NCBI GenBank assembly: GCA_031276365.1
Contig: JAISNG010000007.1
Coordinates: forward strand, 1 to 20,174
DNA: 20,174 bases
Direction: 5' to 3'
Origin: Campylobacteraceae bacterium
GTDB lineage: Bacteria; Campylobacterota; Campylobacteria; Campylobacterales; Campylobacteraceae
The position numbers were made by a program, and so were the translations under genes. The notes under the pieces are model-generated. The model was not told where the DNA came from, made no database searches, and saw nothing but the letters and a program-made list of their open reading frames with translations. Positions 13,561-20,174 of this stretch are shown in pieces. The first letter of the stretch is position 1, and each line of letters starts with the position of its first letter.

Positions 13561-16500
13561 ATGTTAGCACGATTTTTTGTAAACAGACCGATTTTTGCAT
13601 GGGTTATATCTTTAGTTATCATGATAGTCGGAGCAATCTCTGTGTATACGCTCTCTGTTGAGCAGTATCCTGATATTGCACCTCCGCGTATAAATATCAG
13701 TTCATCATACAACGGAGCATCTGCCGAAGCGGTTGAAAATAGCGTAACACAGGTAATAGAACAGCAATTGGTAGGACTTGACGGTCTTTTATATTTCTCC
13801 TCTTCAAGCAGCAGTTCAGGTTCATCAAGGATATCAGTTTCTTTCGAGCAGGGCATAAATCCAGATATCGCGCAGGTTCAAGTGCAAAACAAAGTTTCTC
13901 AAGTGCTTTCGCGTTTGCCTGAAGATGTAAGAAGACAGGGTGTTACTGTTGTAAAGGCACAGACAGACTTTTTGATGATGGCGAGCATATATGATTCGCT
14001 AAACCGCGTTGAGGGCATAGATGTTGCGGATTATCTCATAAGTAATTTGCAAGATGCCGTCTCAAGACTGGACGGAGTTGGCGGAGTGCAGATTTTTGGC
14101 GGACAATACGCCATGAGAATATGGCTTGACCCTATAAAACTTGAAGCTTACGGTTTAATGCCGTCCGACATTGAAGCTGCTGTGAATCTGCAAAACGCGC
14201 AGGTATCAGCAGGAAAAATCGGCGAACGTCCGTTTGCAGATGACCAGGAGTTAAACACGGTCGTTGTTGCAAGGTCAAAACTTCGTACGGCAGAAGAGTT
14301 CAAAAATATTATAATAAAAAACAATAAAGACGGCTCCGTCATATACTTGAAAGATGTCGCGCGGGTGGAGCTTGGAAGTCAAAATTACGGAACGATTACA
14401 AAGCTGAATGGTTATCCGTCATCGGGTATAGCCGTGCAATTAGCCTCTGGTGCAAATGCCGTGCAGACAGCTAACAGTGTAAAAAAACTGTTAGCGCAGT
14501 ATGAGCCTAATCTCCCTGAGGGTTTCAAGATAGCTTATCCAAGAGATACCACACTTTTTATAGAGTCTTCAATAAAAGAGGTTGTGAAAACACTCTTTGA
14601 AGCGATTTTGTTAGTTGTGCTTGTTATGTATCTGTTTTTAAAGAACTGGCGAGCTACAATCATTCCTGCTATTGCCGTTCCTGTCGTGCTTCTCGGGACA
14701 TTTGCAATATTGAACATTTTCGGATATACAATAAATACGCTAACAATGTTTGCGATGGTGTTATCCATCGGCTTGTTAGTAGATGATGCTATTGTGGTCG
14801 TGGAAAACGTAGAGAGAAATATGCGCGAAAAAAAACTCTCTCCAAAAGAGGCCACAATCATCTCCATGGAGGAGATAACAAGCGCACTTATAGGCATTGC
14901 TACCGTTTTGTCGGTTGTATTTTTGCCAATGTCATTTTTCGGCGGTTCAACTGGAGTCATATACAAACAGTTTTCCATAACGATAATCTCATCTATGCTT
15001 CTCTCAGTTGTTGTTGCGCTAACGCTGACACCGGCTCTTTGCGCCTCAATACTAAAACCACATGATGAAAACACAAAAAAAAGAGGCTTTATCACGTGGT
15101 TTCATGAAAAATTTGACAAATATACGCAGCAGTATAAAAACGGCGTATTGGACGTTTTAAATAAACCTGTACGCTGGATATGTGGATACGTGGTGATAAT
15201 AGCGGTTTTATCGGTAATATTTATAAATCTTCCCACGAGCTTTTTGCCCAAAGAGGACCAGGCAAGTATTATGGTGCAGTTTACACTTCCAACAGGCGCA
15301 TCCAGCACAAGAACTGCCGAGGTCGGCGACAGGATAAGAGAGTATTTTCTAACGCAGGAGGCGAATAATACAAACGCCGTATTTACCATAGCAGGCTTTA
15401 GATTTGGCGGCAGCGGACAAAACGGCGGAACGGCATTTATCTCATTGAAAGGCTGGGACGATAGAAAAGGAGATTATAACAGAGCCGATGTCATCGTTGA
15501 GAGAGTGAACAAAATATTTGCCGACAGCCGTTCGGAGTATTTCATAAGAGATGCAAAAGTTATTGCTATGAATCCGCCCGTTATTCAAGGGCTTGGACAA
15601 ACGGACGGCTTTGAGATGCAGATACAAGCAGATGCATCTGTAAGCAGAGATGAATTGATGGCTGTTAGAGATGCCATCATACATGAAGTCTCAACAAACA
15701 GCAAAATATCGTCCATAAGAGCGGATAATGCAGAGGAAAATCCGCAGTTAAGGATACTGTATGACGAGGAGAAGGCGTTTGCGCTGGGACTAACACTAAG
15801 CGATATAGATAAAACCTTAAATGCGGCGTGGTCGGGAGTTTATATAAATGATTTTATAGACAGGGCCAGAGTTAAAAGAGTTTACATGCAAGGCGACATG
15901 CAGTTTCGCTCAAAACCTGAAGATTTGTATCTTTGGAGTGTTAGAAACAAAGATGGGAAAATGACGACGTTTTCAGCATTTGCCGATACAAGATGGGAGT
16001 ATGGCTCAGACTCTTTGACGCGTTACAATGGACTTGCTTCGTATGAATTGCAGGGCGCGGCTGCTTTTGGAGTGAGTTCGGGCGAGGCTATGGACGAGAT
16101 GGACAAAATCGCTCTTAAAAACGCCAAAGGAACGGTGCATTCATGGAGCGGACTCTCTTTTCAGGAGCGTTTAGCGGGCGGACAGTCTTTTCAACTTTAT
16201 GCCATATCTATTTTGATAGTATTTTTGTGCCTCGCGGCTCTTTACGAGAGCTGGTCTATACCGTTTTCTGTTTTAATGGTAATACCTCTTGGTATAATAG
16301 GCACGGTGAGCGCGGCTTGGCTTAGAGAGCTTGATAGTGACGTATATTTTCAAGTCGCACTCTTAACTACGATAGGATTATCGTCCAAAAATGCGATTTT
16401 GATAGTGGAATTTGTGGAAAGCGCCTATAAAAAGGGCAGACCTCTGTTTGCTGCTGCCGTTGAAGGAGCGGCTTTGAGGCTAAGACCGATACTTATGACT

Positions 16501-16683
16501 TCGCTGGCGTTTGTAGCAGGAGTTTTACCGCTTGCAGTATCCACTGGAGCTGGAGCTAACAGTCGAACATCGATAGGAACGGGCATAATCGGCGGAACAC
16601 TCAGCGCGACCGCTTTGGCGATATTTTTCGTGCCGCTGTTTTATATCATCGTCAGGAAAATAAGCTCTTTTGCAAAAGACTAA
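13561..16683 (+). CDS. RND multidrug efflux pump, HAE1 family (AcrB/MexB-like)
   Basis: Proton-driven inner-membrane exporter of 1040 residues, the normal length. It has the opening RPIFAWVISLVIM (TM1), two large periplasmic loops, and 12 membrane helices in two repeats. The proton-relay residues are in place: Asp408 and Asp409 in GLLVDDAIVVVEN, and Lys943 in GLSSKNAILIVE, equivalent to AcrB Asp407/Asp408/Lys940. The sequence is closer in style to AcrB than to the C. jejuni CmeB I recall. The ribosome binding site GGTGAG lies in the 3' end of the adaptor gene. No outer-membrane channel gene follows, so the pump must use one encoded elsewhere. Substrates are unknown. Confidence 0.96.
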   Translation: MLARFFVNRPIFAWVISLVIMIVGAISVYTLSVEQYPDIAPPRINISSSYNGASAEAVENSVTQVIEQQLVGLDGLLYFSSSSSSSGSSRISVSFEQGINPDIAQVQVQNKVSQVLSRLPEDVRRQGVTVVKAQTDFLMMASIYDSLNRVEGIDVADYLISNLQDAVSRLDGVGGVQIFGGQYAMRIWLDPIKLEAYGLMPSDIEAAVNLQNAQVSAGKIGERPFADDQELNTVVVARSKLRTAEEFKNIIIKNNKDGSVIYLKDVARVELGSQNYGTITKLNGYPSSGIAVQLASGANAVQTANSVKKLLAQYEPNLPEGFKIAYPRDTTLFIESSIKEVVKTLFEAILLVVLVMYLFLKNWRATIIPAIAVPVVLLGTFAILNIFGYTINTLTMFAMVLSIGLLVDDAIVVVENVERNMREKKLSPKEATIISMEEITSALIGIATVLSVVFLPMSFFGGSTGVIYKQFSITIISSMLLSVVVALTLTPALCASILKPHDENTKKRGFITWFHEKFDKYTQQYKNGVLDVLNKPVRWICGYVVIIAVLSVIFINLPTSFLPKEDQASIMVQFTLPTGASSTRTAEVGDRIREYFLTQEANNTNAVFTIAGFRFGGSGQNGGTAFISLKGWDDRKGDYNRADVIVERVNKIFADSRSEYFIRDAKVIAMNPPVIQGLGQTDGFEMQIQADASVSRDELMAVRDAIIHEVSTNSKISSIRADNAEENPQLRILYDEEKAFALGLTLSDIDKTLNAAWSGVYINDFIDRARVKRVYMQGDMQFRSKPEDLYLWSVRNKDGKMTTFSAFADTRWEYGSDSLTRYNGLASYELQGAAAFGVSSGEAMDEMDKIALKNAKGTVHSWSGLSFQERLAGGQSFQLYAISILIVFLCLAALYESWSIPFSVLMVIPLGIIGTVSAAWLRELDSDVYFQVALLTTIGLSSKNAILIVEFVESAYKKGRPLFAAAVEGAALRLRPILMTSLAFVAGVLPLAVSTGAGANSRTSIGTGIIGGTLSATALAIFFVPLFYIIVRKISSFAKD

Positions 16684-16705
16684 ATAAAACGCGCACGATT
16701 ATTCA

Positions 16706-16736
16706 TTGTCTTTTTTAAACTCTTTTTTGTTATCAT
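16706..16736 (+). promoter_or_regulatory. Weak promoter candidate for the ppiase-glnB-pyrC operon
   Basis: TTGTCT (16706-16711) and TATCAT (16731-16736) with a long 19-bp T-rich spacer in the 84-bp gap before the ppiase gene. Suboptimal, but the only candidate. Confidence 0.3.
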
Positions 16737-16767
16737 ATACGCATTATTTTATCTTAAAGGAGTGTAA

Positions 16768-17298
16768 ATGCTGCGCAAACTGCTATCTATGTTTTTGTTT
16801 TTATCTGTTTTTTACTCTTTTGCATATGCAAGCGATACTGTGATTTTGGAAACAAACAGCGGAAATATCACGCTAAAACTCTATACAAAAGTTGCTCCAA
16901 AAGCTTGCGAAAACTTTATCTCCTTGGCTAAAAACGGATATTATGACGGCGTTATTTTTCACCGCGTTATAAAAGATTTTATGATACAAGGCGGCGACCC
17001 GACGGGTACCGGCATGGGCGGAACGAGCATTTGGGAAAAACCTTTTGAAGATGAGTTTTCGCCGTATACTTTATTTGAGAAAAAAGGGCTTTTGGCTATG
17101 GCGAACGCAGGCAAAAATACAAATGGCAGTCAATTTTTCATAACGACAGTTTTAACTCCATGGCTCAATGGACATCATACGATTTTCGGCGAAGAGATTG
17201 AGGGCATGGATACAGTCAAAAAGATAGAAAACAGTGCGGTTGATGCGAACAACAAACCGCTAAAACAGCAGACAATAATAAAAGCACATGTGAAATAA
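16768..17298 (+). CDS. Periplasmic cyclophilin-type peptidyl-prolyl cis-trans isomerase
   Basis: Catalyses cis-trans isomerisation of Xaa-Pro bonds, assisting folding of exported proteins. A signal peptide (about residues 1-21, cleavage after AYA) places it in the periplasm. The cyclophilin core is complete: FHRVIKDFMIQGGDPTGTGMGG with the catalytic Arg, then MANAGKNTNGSQFFIT, then LNGHHTIFG. The tryptophan of the human active-site loop is replaced in context by WLNGHH, as in bacterial forms. AAGGAG (16757-16762) gives a good ribosome binding site. glnB starts 15 bp after the stop, so they are probably cotranscribed. It resembles PpiA in location but the exact orthologue is not assigned. Confidence 0.94.
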   Translation: MLRKLLSMFLFLSVFYSFAYASDTVILETNSGNITLKLYTKVAPKACENFISLAKNGYYDGVIFHRVIKDFMIQGGDPTGTGMGGTSIWEKPFEDEFSPYTLFEKKGLLAMANAGKNTNGSQFFITTVLTPWLNGHHTIFGEEIEGMDTVKKIENSAVDANNKPLKQQTIIKAHVK

Positions 17299-17313
17299 AC
17301 ACAAGGAACAGAT

Positions 17314-17652
17314 ATGAAAAAAGTCGAAGCAATCATCAAACCGTTTAAGCTTGACGATGTCAAGGACGCTTTGAGTGAGCTTGAAATTTCAGGCATGACA
17401 GTGAGCGAAGTCAAAGGTTACGGCAGACAGCAAGGACACTCCGAACTCTACAGAGGCGCCGAATATATCGTGGACTTTTTGCCAAAAATCAAGATAGAAG
17501 TCATAGTGCAAGACGATGATTTGAAAGCTGTAGTGGAAGCGATAACAAAAGCCGCGCAAACAGGCAAGATAGGAGATGGCAAAATATTTGTAAGCCACGT
17601 TGAAGAGGCTATACGCATCAGAACAGGAGAGAGCGGGGAAGAGGCTATCTAA
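17314..17652 (+). CDS. glnB: Nitrogen regulatory protein P-II
   Basis: Small trimeric signalling protein that reads ATP/ADP and 2-oxoglutarate and controls nitrogen assimilation enzymes and transporters. The 112 residues match the family end to end: KPFKLDDVKDAL, GMTVSEVKGYGRQQGH, the T-loop ELYRGAEYIVDF with the modifiable Tyr51, and AQTGKIGDGKIFV..RIRTGE. AAGGA (17302-17306) precedes the ATG. GlnB versus GlnK cannot be settled from sequence; there is no amtB beside it, which slightly favours a GlnB-type stand-alone gene. It sits 8 bp before pyrC, an uncommon pairing. Confidence 0.96.
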   Translation: MKKVEAIIKPFKLDDVKDALSELEISGMTVSEVKGYGRQQGHSELYRGAEYIVDFLPKIKIEVIVQDDDLKAVVEAITKAAQTGKIGDGKIFVSHVEEAIRIRTGESGEEAI

Positions 17653-17660
17653 GGATAATC

Positions 17661-18662
17661 ATGCAATTTGTCTTAAATTCGCCGCTTGATATGCATCTGC
17701 ATCTGCGGGACGGCGAAATGTTGAAAAATATCGCAAAATTCAGTGCAAAAGAGTTCGCAGGATCTCTGATTATGCCAAATCTTGTGCCGCCAGTAACCAA
17801 TATAAACTCCCTTTTGTCATACAAAAAACGCATTTTGGAAGCTGTTGGAGACGAAAAATTCACGCCATATATGAGTCTTTTTTTCAAAAGCAATTATACG
17901 GCGGATTTTTTGGAAAATGCAAAATCTCATATCACAGCTATCAAACTCTATCCAAACGGCGTTACTACAAATTCCGAAGGCGGCGTGGAACAGATAGATA
18001 TAAAAAAACTCTCACCAATATTTGAAGCGATGAGCGAACTTGATATACCACTTTGTGTACATGGAGAAACAAATGGCTTTGTTATGGACAGGGAAAAGGA
18101 GTTTTGCGCGGTTTACAAACAGCTTGCCGTTGCATTTCCAAAACTTACCATTATTATGGAACATATCACGACACGCGAAAGTGCGGAGATTTTAAAAAGA
18201 TACGAAAACCTTTACGCAACAATCACTCTGCATCATCTTTTGATAACGCTTGACGATGTGGCCGGTGGACTTTTAAATCCTCATCTGTTTTGCAAACCGA
18301 TAGCAAAAAGACATGAGGACAAAGAAGCGTTGCTTGAACTTGCACTGAACGCTGACAAAAAAGTGATGTTTGGCAGCGATTCCGCGCCGCATCCTGTCAG
18401 TAAAAAGGAGTGTTGCGGCTGTGCAGCAGGTATCTTTAGCGCACCGATTGCGTTAAGCGTGCTTGCGGAACTTTTTGACAAACACAACAAACTAACAAAC
18501 CTGCAAACGTTTGTTAGTAATAACGCGAGAGATATTTACAAATTAATTCCTATTGAAAAAAAGATAATATTGGAAAAAAAGGAGTGGAAAGTCCCAGAAA
18601 ATTTTTATGGCGTTGTGCCGATGTTTGCAGGTCAGAGTCTAAAATGGAGAGTTAAATCATAA
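17661..18662 (+). CDS. pyrC: Dihydroorotase, class II
   Basis: Zinc enzyme of de novo pyrimidine synthesis: carbamoyl-aspartate to dihydroorotate. The 333-residue protein shows the metal-site and catalytic motifs of the E. coli type: His12 and His14 (HLHLRDG), carbamylated Lys95 (IKLYPNG), His134 (VHGE), His168 (EHITT) and Asp240 (FGSDSAPH). AAGGAT precedes ATG17661, 8 bp after glnB. Length is normal for this class. A perfect 10-bp inverted repeat lies within its 3' part. It is the last recognisable backbone gene before the AT-rich accessory block. Confidence 0.96.
   Translation: MQFVLNSPLDMHLHLRDGEMLKNIAKFSAKEFAGSLIMPNLVPPVTNINSLLSYKKRILEAVGDEKFTPYMSLFFKSNYTADFLENAKSHITAIKLYPNGVTTNSEGGVEQIDIKKLSPIFEAMSELDIPLCVHGETNGFVMDREKEFCAVYKQLAVAFPKLTIIMEHITTRESAEILKRYENLYATITLHHLLITLDDVAGGLLNPHLFCKPIAKRHEDKEALLELALNADKKVMFGSDSAPHPVSKKECCGCAAGIFSAPIALSVLAELFDKHNKLTNLQTFVSNNARDIYKLIPIEKKIILEKKEWKVPENFYGVVPMFAGQSLKWRVKS
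18491..18518. repeat. Perfect 10-bp inverted repeat inside pyrC
   Basis: ACTAACAAAC (18491-18500) and GTTTGTTAGT (18509-18518) with an 8-nt loop, coding for KLTNLQTFVS. A strong hairpin in coding sequence about 145 bp before the stop. Confidence 0.8.
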
Positions 18663-18670
18663 AATATGTA

Positions 18671-18891
18671 ATGAGGAAACAACTAAAACAATTTGAAAAA
18701 GTGTCATTCCATTCAATAGTAATTTTTATGATGATTATGAATTAAAAGATGTAAGTTTCATTCCAAAAAGAACATTTTTTACTTATTCTGAAAGAGTTAC
18801 GGAGGTTATAAATACAATTATAAACAGTAATGGACTGGCAAATTATACTGATAAATATGAAGTTATTAGAGTATTGAAAGAGGCTGTGTAA
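18671..18891 (+). pseudogene. Frameshifted small ORF after pyrC
   Basis: ATG18671 opens MRKQLKQFEK and then runs out of frame at an A5 run (18696-18700). In the -1 frame an open stretch of about 65 codons continues (PFNSNFYDDYELKD.. to VIRVLKEAV) and ends at TAA18891. Joined, they would give about 73 residues with a consistent charged, helical composition. A one-base indel in the A-run, real or a sequencing error, explains it. Codon use is much more AT-rich than in pyrC. I do not recognise the family. The next small ORF starts immediately after it. Confidence 0.5.
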
Positions 18892-18995
18892 AATGGTGAA
18901 AGTTATAGAAGTAAGAAATAAATATATATAAAATATTGAAAATATGTTAGATAGAATAGAATATTTGAATGAAATAATGGAGCAAGACTCAATGT

Positions 18996-19032
18996 CGCAT
19001 GACGGGACTGTTTACGTTTCACCCGTTTCGCG
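18996..19032. repeat. Imperfect hairpin upstream of the methyltransferase
   Basis: CGCATGACGGG (18996-19006) pairs with CCCGTTTCGCG (19022-19032) as CGC/GCG and ACGGG/CCCGT around a 3x3 internal loop. Its base composition is richer in GC than the surroundings. It may be a cassette boundary or a terminator of the decayed ORFs. Confidence 0.5.
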
Positions 19033-19042
19033 GTTTTTATCC

Positions 19043-19050
19043 TACCTTTG
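19043..19050 (+). promoter_or_regulatory. Bacteroidota-type -7 motif (TAnnTTTG) before the methyltransferase
   Basis: TACCTTTG fits the Bacteroidota primary promoter -7 consensus, with a TTT-rich region upstream, about 60 bp before ATG19112. It is a short motif and could be chance, but it is out of place in Campylobacterota. Confidence 0.35.
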
Positions 19051-19075
19051 CATCAAAAATAATTAAAAAATAAAG

Positions 19076-19106
19076 ATTATGAACAATAATGTAAATGCAG
19101 GAGAAG
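19076..19106 (+). repeat. 31-bp imperfect direct repeat flanking the methyltransferase, copy 1
   Basis: Matches 19792-19822 at 27 of 31 positions. Begins ATTATGAACAATAATG and ends in the GCAGGAG that serves as the methyltransferase ribosome binding site. Confidence 0.85.
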
Positions 19107-19111
19107 ATTTT

Positions 19112-19771
19112 ATGAAAAATGACGCAATAAATAAAGGCTATAAATCTATCTCCAATATTTATGACGATTATATTTTATCGGAAAAGTTATTGTTTAAGAT
19201 AATTGCAAAAATCATTTGGGGATTTACCGACAAAGAATATTCAATAAAATTACTTGAAAATATAGCCGATGATTTTTCTGGAAAGATATTAGATATACCA
19301 GCGGGAACAGGAATACTGACTTACGAAAAATATTTGAGAATGAAAAACGCAAAAATTATATGCATGGACTATTCAAAAGATATGCTTGATATTGCAAAAG
19401 AACGATTTGAAAATAATAATACAAACAATATAGAATGTAGGCAGGGAGACGTAGGAGATATACCTTTTGAAAATGAAACTTTTGATACGGTTTTATCCAT
19501 GAACGGCTTTCACGCCTTTCCAGATAAAGAAAAAGCATTTTATGAAATAAACCGCGTGTTGAAAAATAACGGATTATTTATAGGCTGTTTTTACATAAAA
19601 GGAAAAGTCAAGAGGACAGATTGGTTTATAAAGAACTTTTTTGTAAAGGATGGAACATTTACGCCGCCATTTTATACCGAAAATGAAATTACTGAAAAGT
19701 TGAACGCCGAATATAAAGAAACAAAAATATGGAACAAAGGATCTATTATCTGTTTTATATGCAAAAAATAA
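19112..19771 (+). CDS. Class I SAM-dependent methyltransferase (Methyltransf_11/UbiE-like fold)
   Basis: I chose ATG19112 over ATG19079: AGGAGA at 19099-19104 is 7 nt upstream, and the earlier Met lies inside the flanking repeat. The 219-residue protein has motif I ILDIPAGTG (59-67), the acidic residue after strand 2 (CMDYS, Asp86), GDVGDIPF (112-119), motif IV FDTVLSMNGFHAFPD (124-138) and RVLKNNG (148-154). The substrate is unknown: family members act on small molecules such as quinones, sterols or metabolites. There is no signal peptide. The very AT-rich codon use, flanking repeats and foreign-looking promoter suggest horizontal acquisition. It stands alone as an accessory gene between the decayed ORFs and the structured element. 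Confidence 0.88.
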   Translation: MKNDAINKGYKSISNIYDDYILSEKLLFKIIAKIIWGFTDKEYSIKLLENIADDFSGKILDIPAGTGILTYEKYLRMKNAKIICMDYSKDMLDIAKERFENNNTNNIECRQGDVGDIPFENETFDTVLSMNGFHAFPDKEKAFYEINRVLKNNGLFIGCFYIKGKVKRTDWFIKNFFVKDGTFTPPFYTENEITEKLNAEYKETKIWNKGSIICFICKK

Positions 19772-19791
19772 GAAATAATTTAATAGTATAT

Positions 19792-19822
19792 ATTATGAAT
19801 AATAATGAAAACGCAGGAAAAG
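19792..19822 (+). repeat. 31-bp imperfect direct repeat flanking the methyltransferase, copy 2
   Basis: The partner of 19076-19106. Both copies could encode MNNN-x-NAG. Here the GCAGG also forms a small hairpin with CCTGC at 19823-19827. Confidence 0.85.
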
Positions 19823-19958
19823 CCTGCCCACTTCGCATAACAAGAATGTATCTGCTTCGCCGCAGTAGCGGCTAGGTTCGGTGTTGCGCCTCCCGCGTCA
19901 AAACCGCGCCACATTTTGTGCCTATCTTTGCTACTCAAAGCCCTCATGGGCACAAAAT
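19813..19958. repeat. Structured GC-richer element with attC-like and hairpin segments
   Basis: Four nested structures occur in 146 bp. GCAGG/CCTGC lies at 19813-19827. An attC-like unit (19835-19889) begins GCATAAC and ends GTTGCGC, with complementary ends (5 pairs plus a wobble). Its centre is a GCCGC-AGTA-GCGGC stem at 19859-19872. A long hairpin has ATTTTGTGCC (19913-19922) pairing with GGCACAAAAT (19949-19958), enclosing CTTTG/CAAAG at 19926-19940. There is no ORF of note. The GC-rich segment contrasts sharply with the AT-rich genes around it. It could be an integron-type recombination site, a small mobile repeat or a structured leader; I recall similar text in other gut bacteria but cannot name it. 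Confidence 0.5.
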
Positions 19959-19972
19959 ATGCAAATATACCA

Positions 19973-20001
19973 TTGACAAAAGAACGCTAAAAGCGTAAAG
20001 T
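19973..20001 (+). promoter_or_regulatory. Sigma-70 promoter of the SnoaL-like gene
   Basis: TTGACA (19973-19978), a 17-bp spacer and TAAAGT (19996-20001). The spacer carries a small ACGCT-AAA-AGCGT hairpin at 19984-19996, which may be an operator. It differs from the -35-poor promoters of the backbone. Confidence 0.65.
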
Positions 20002-20019
20002 GTAAAAAAGGAGACAAAA

Positions 20020-20174
20020 ATGGCAAAAATAGATTTGGAACAGTTCGTAAAGGATTACATTGAGGCTTGGAGCACAATAAGTCCTGACTATAGAAAACAG
20101 CTCATTGAAAAAGTATATTCAACTTCGGCTGACTTTTATGCAAATGAACCAGGTGATGATGCGGTAGAGCATCA
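20020..20174 (+). CDS. SnoaL/NTF2-like protein, N-terminal part (runs off the window)
   Basis: ATG20020 follows AAGGAG (20008-20013) by 6 nt and stays open for 51 codons to the window edge. The residues KDYIEAWSTISPDYRKQLIEKVYSTSADFY match the first two helices of SnoaL-like, nuclear transport factor 2-fold proteins (IEAW..., LIEKVY, ..ADFY). Members bind or isomerise small hydrophobic molecules; the particular substrate is unknown here. The gene is partial, so the family call is provisional. It has its own promoter and lies next to the structured element, as a separate accessory cassette would. Confidence 0.6.
   Translation, partial: MAKIDLEQFVKDYIEAWSTISPDYRKQLIEKVYSTSADFYANEPGDDAVEH

Larger units (their letters stand above)
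18893..19066 (+). pseudogene. Small ORF interrupted by an in-frame TAA
   Basis: ATG18893 follows the previous stop by 1 bp and has AGAGG about 8 nt upstream. The frame reads MVKVIEVRNKYI, hits TAA at 18929-18931, then stays open as NIENMLDRIEYLNEIMEQ and on to TAA19066. A nonsense change in a ~57-codon gene is the simplest reading. The second half overlaps the hairpin at 18996-19032, so the true gene may have ended differently. Two tiny coupled genes suggest, but do not show, a former toxin-antitoxin-like pair. Not recognised. Confidence 0.4.

Noticed and set aside
13212..13856. 214-codon minus-strand frame across the adaptor-pump junction
   Set aside because: Antisense to two well-supported RND genes; composition is that of a shadow frame.
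1..20174. CRISPR array
   Set aside because: No regularly spaced identical repeats were seen anywhere in the window.

Overview
The window reads as a chromosomal segment of a member of the Campylobacterota (Epsilonproteobacteria), with a prophage on the left and an acquired accessory block on the right. The main evidence is the thrS-infC-rpmI-rplT cluster. Its threonyl-tRNA synthetase has the short N-terminus and the sequence style I know from Campylobacter relatives. The sequence does not let me assign a genus.

Positions 1-7998 are the right end of an integrated siphophage-like prophage. In order it holds the probable C-terminus of a tape-measure protein, two tail-tip proteins, a tail fibre and a second small fibre-like protein. 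A broken second copy of the fibre N-terminus follows. Next comes a compact lysis cassette: holin, Rz-like i-spanin, embedded Rz1-like o-spanin lipoprotein, two very small ORFs and a T4-type lysozyme. A terminator, a small convergent regulator-like gene, a promoter with a heavily structured untranslated segment (candidate ncRNA), and a P4-type tyrosine integrase complete it. The integrase lies directly beside the 3' end of tRNA-Ser(GCU), the likely attachment site. The other prophage end is left of the window.

Positions 7999-18662 are host backbone. They contain tRNA-Ser, a wrecked TM2-domain gene, then tRNA-Val(GAC), thrS, infC (UUG start overlapping the thrS stop), rpmI and rplT, ending in a clear terminator. 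A two-gene RND efflux operon (lipoprotein adaptor plus HAE1 pump, no outer-membrane channel gene) follows behind a near-perfect palindrome that looks like its operator. A tight ppiase-glnB-pyrC operon closes the backbone.

From 18663 onward the DNA becomes AT-rich and mosaic. It has two decayed small ORFs, a Bacteroidota-style promoter motif, a SAM-dependent methyltransferase bracketed by a 31-bp imperfect direct repeat, and a GC-richer strongly folded element with attC-like features. A consensus-like promoter then drives a truncated SnoaL/NTF2-like gene that runs off the window. This looks like a cassette-type acquired region. It and the structured prophage RNA are the best candidates for something undescribed.
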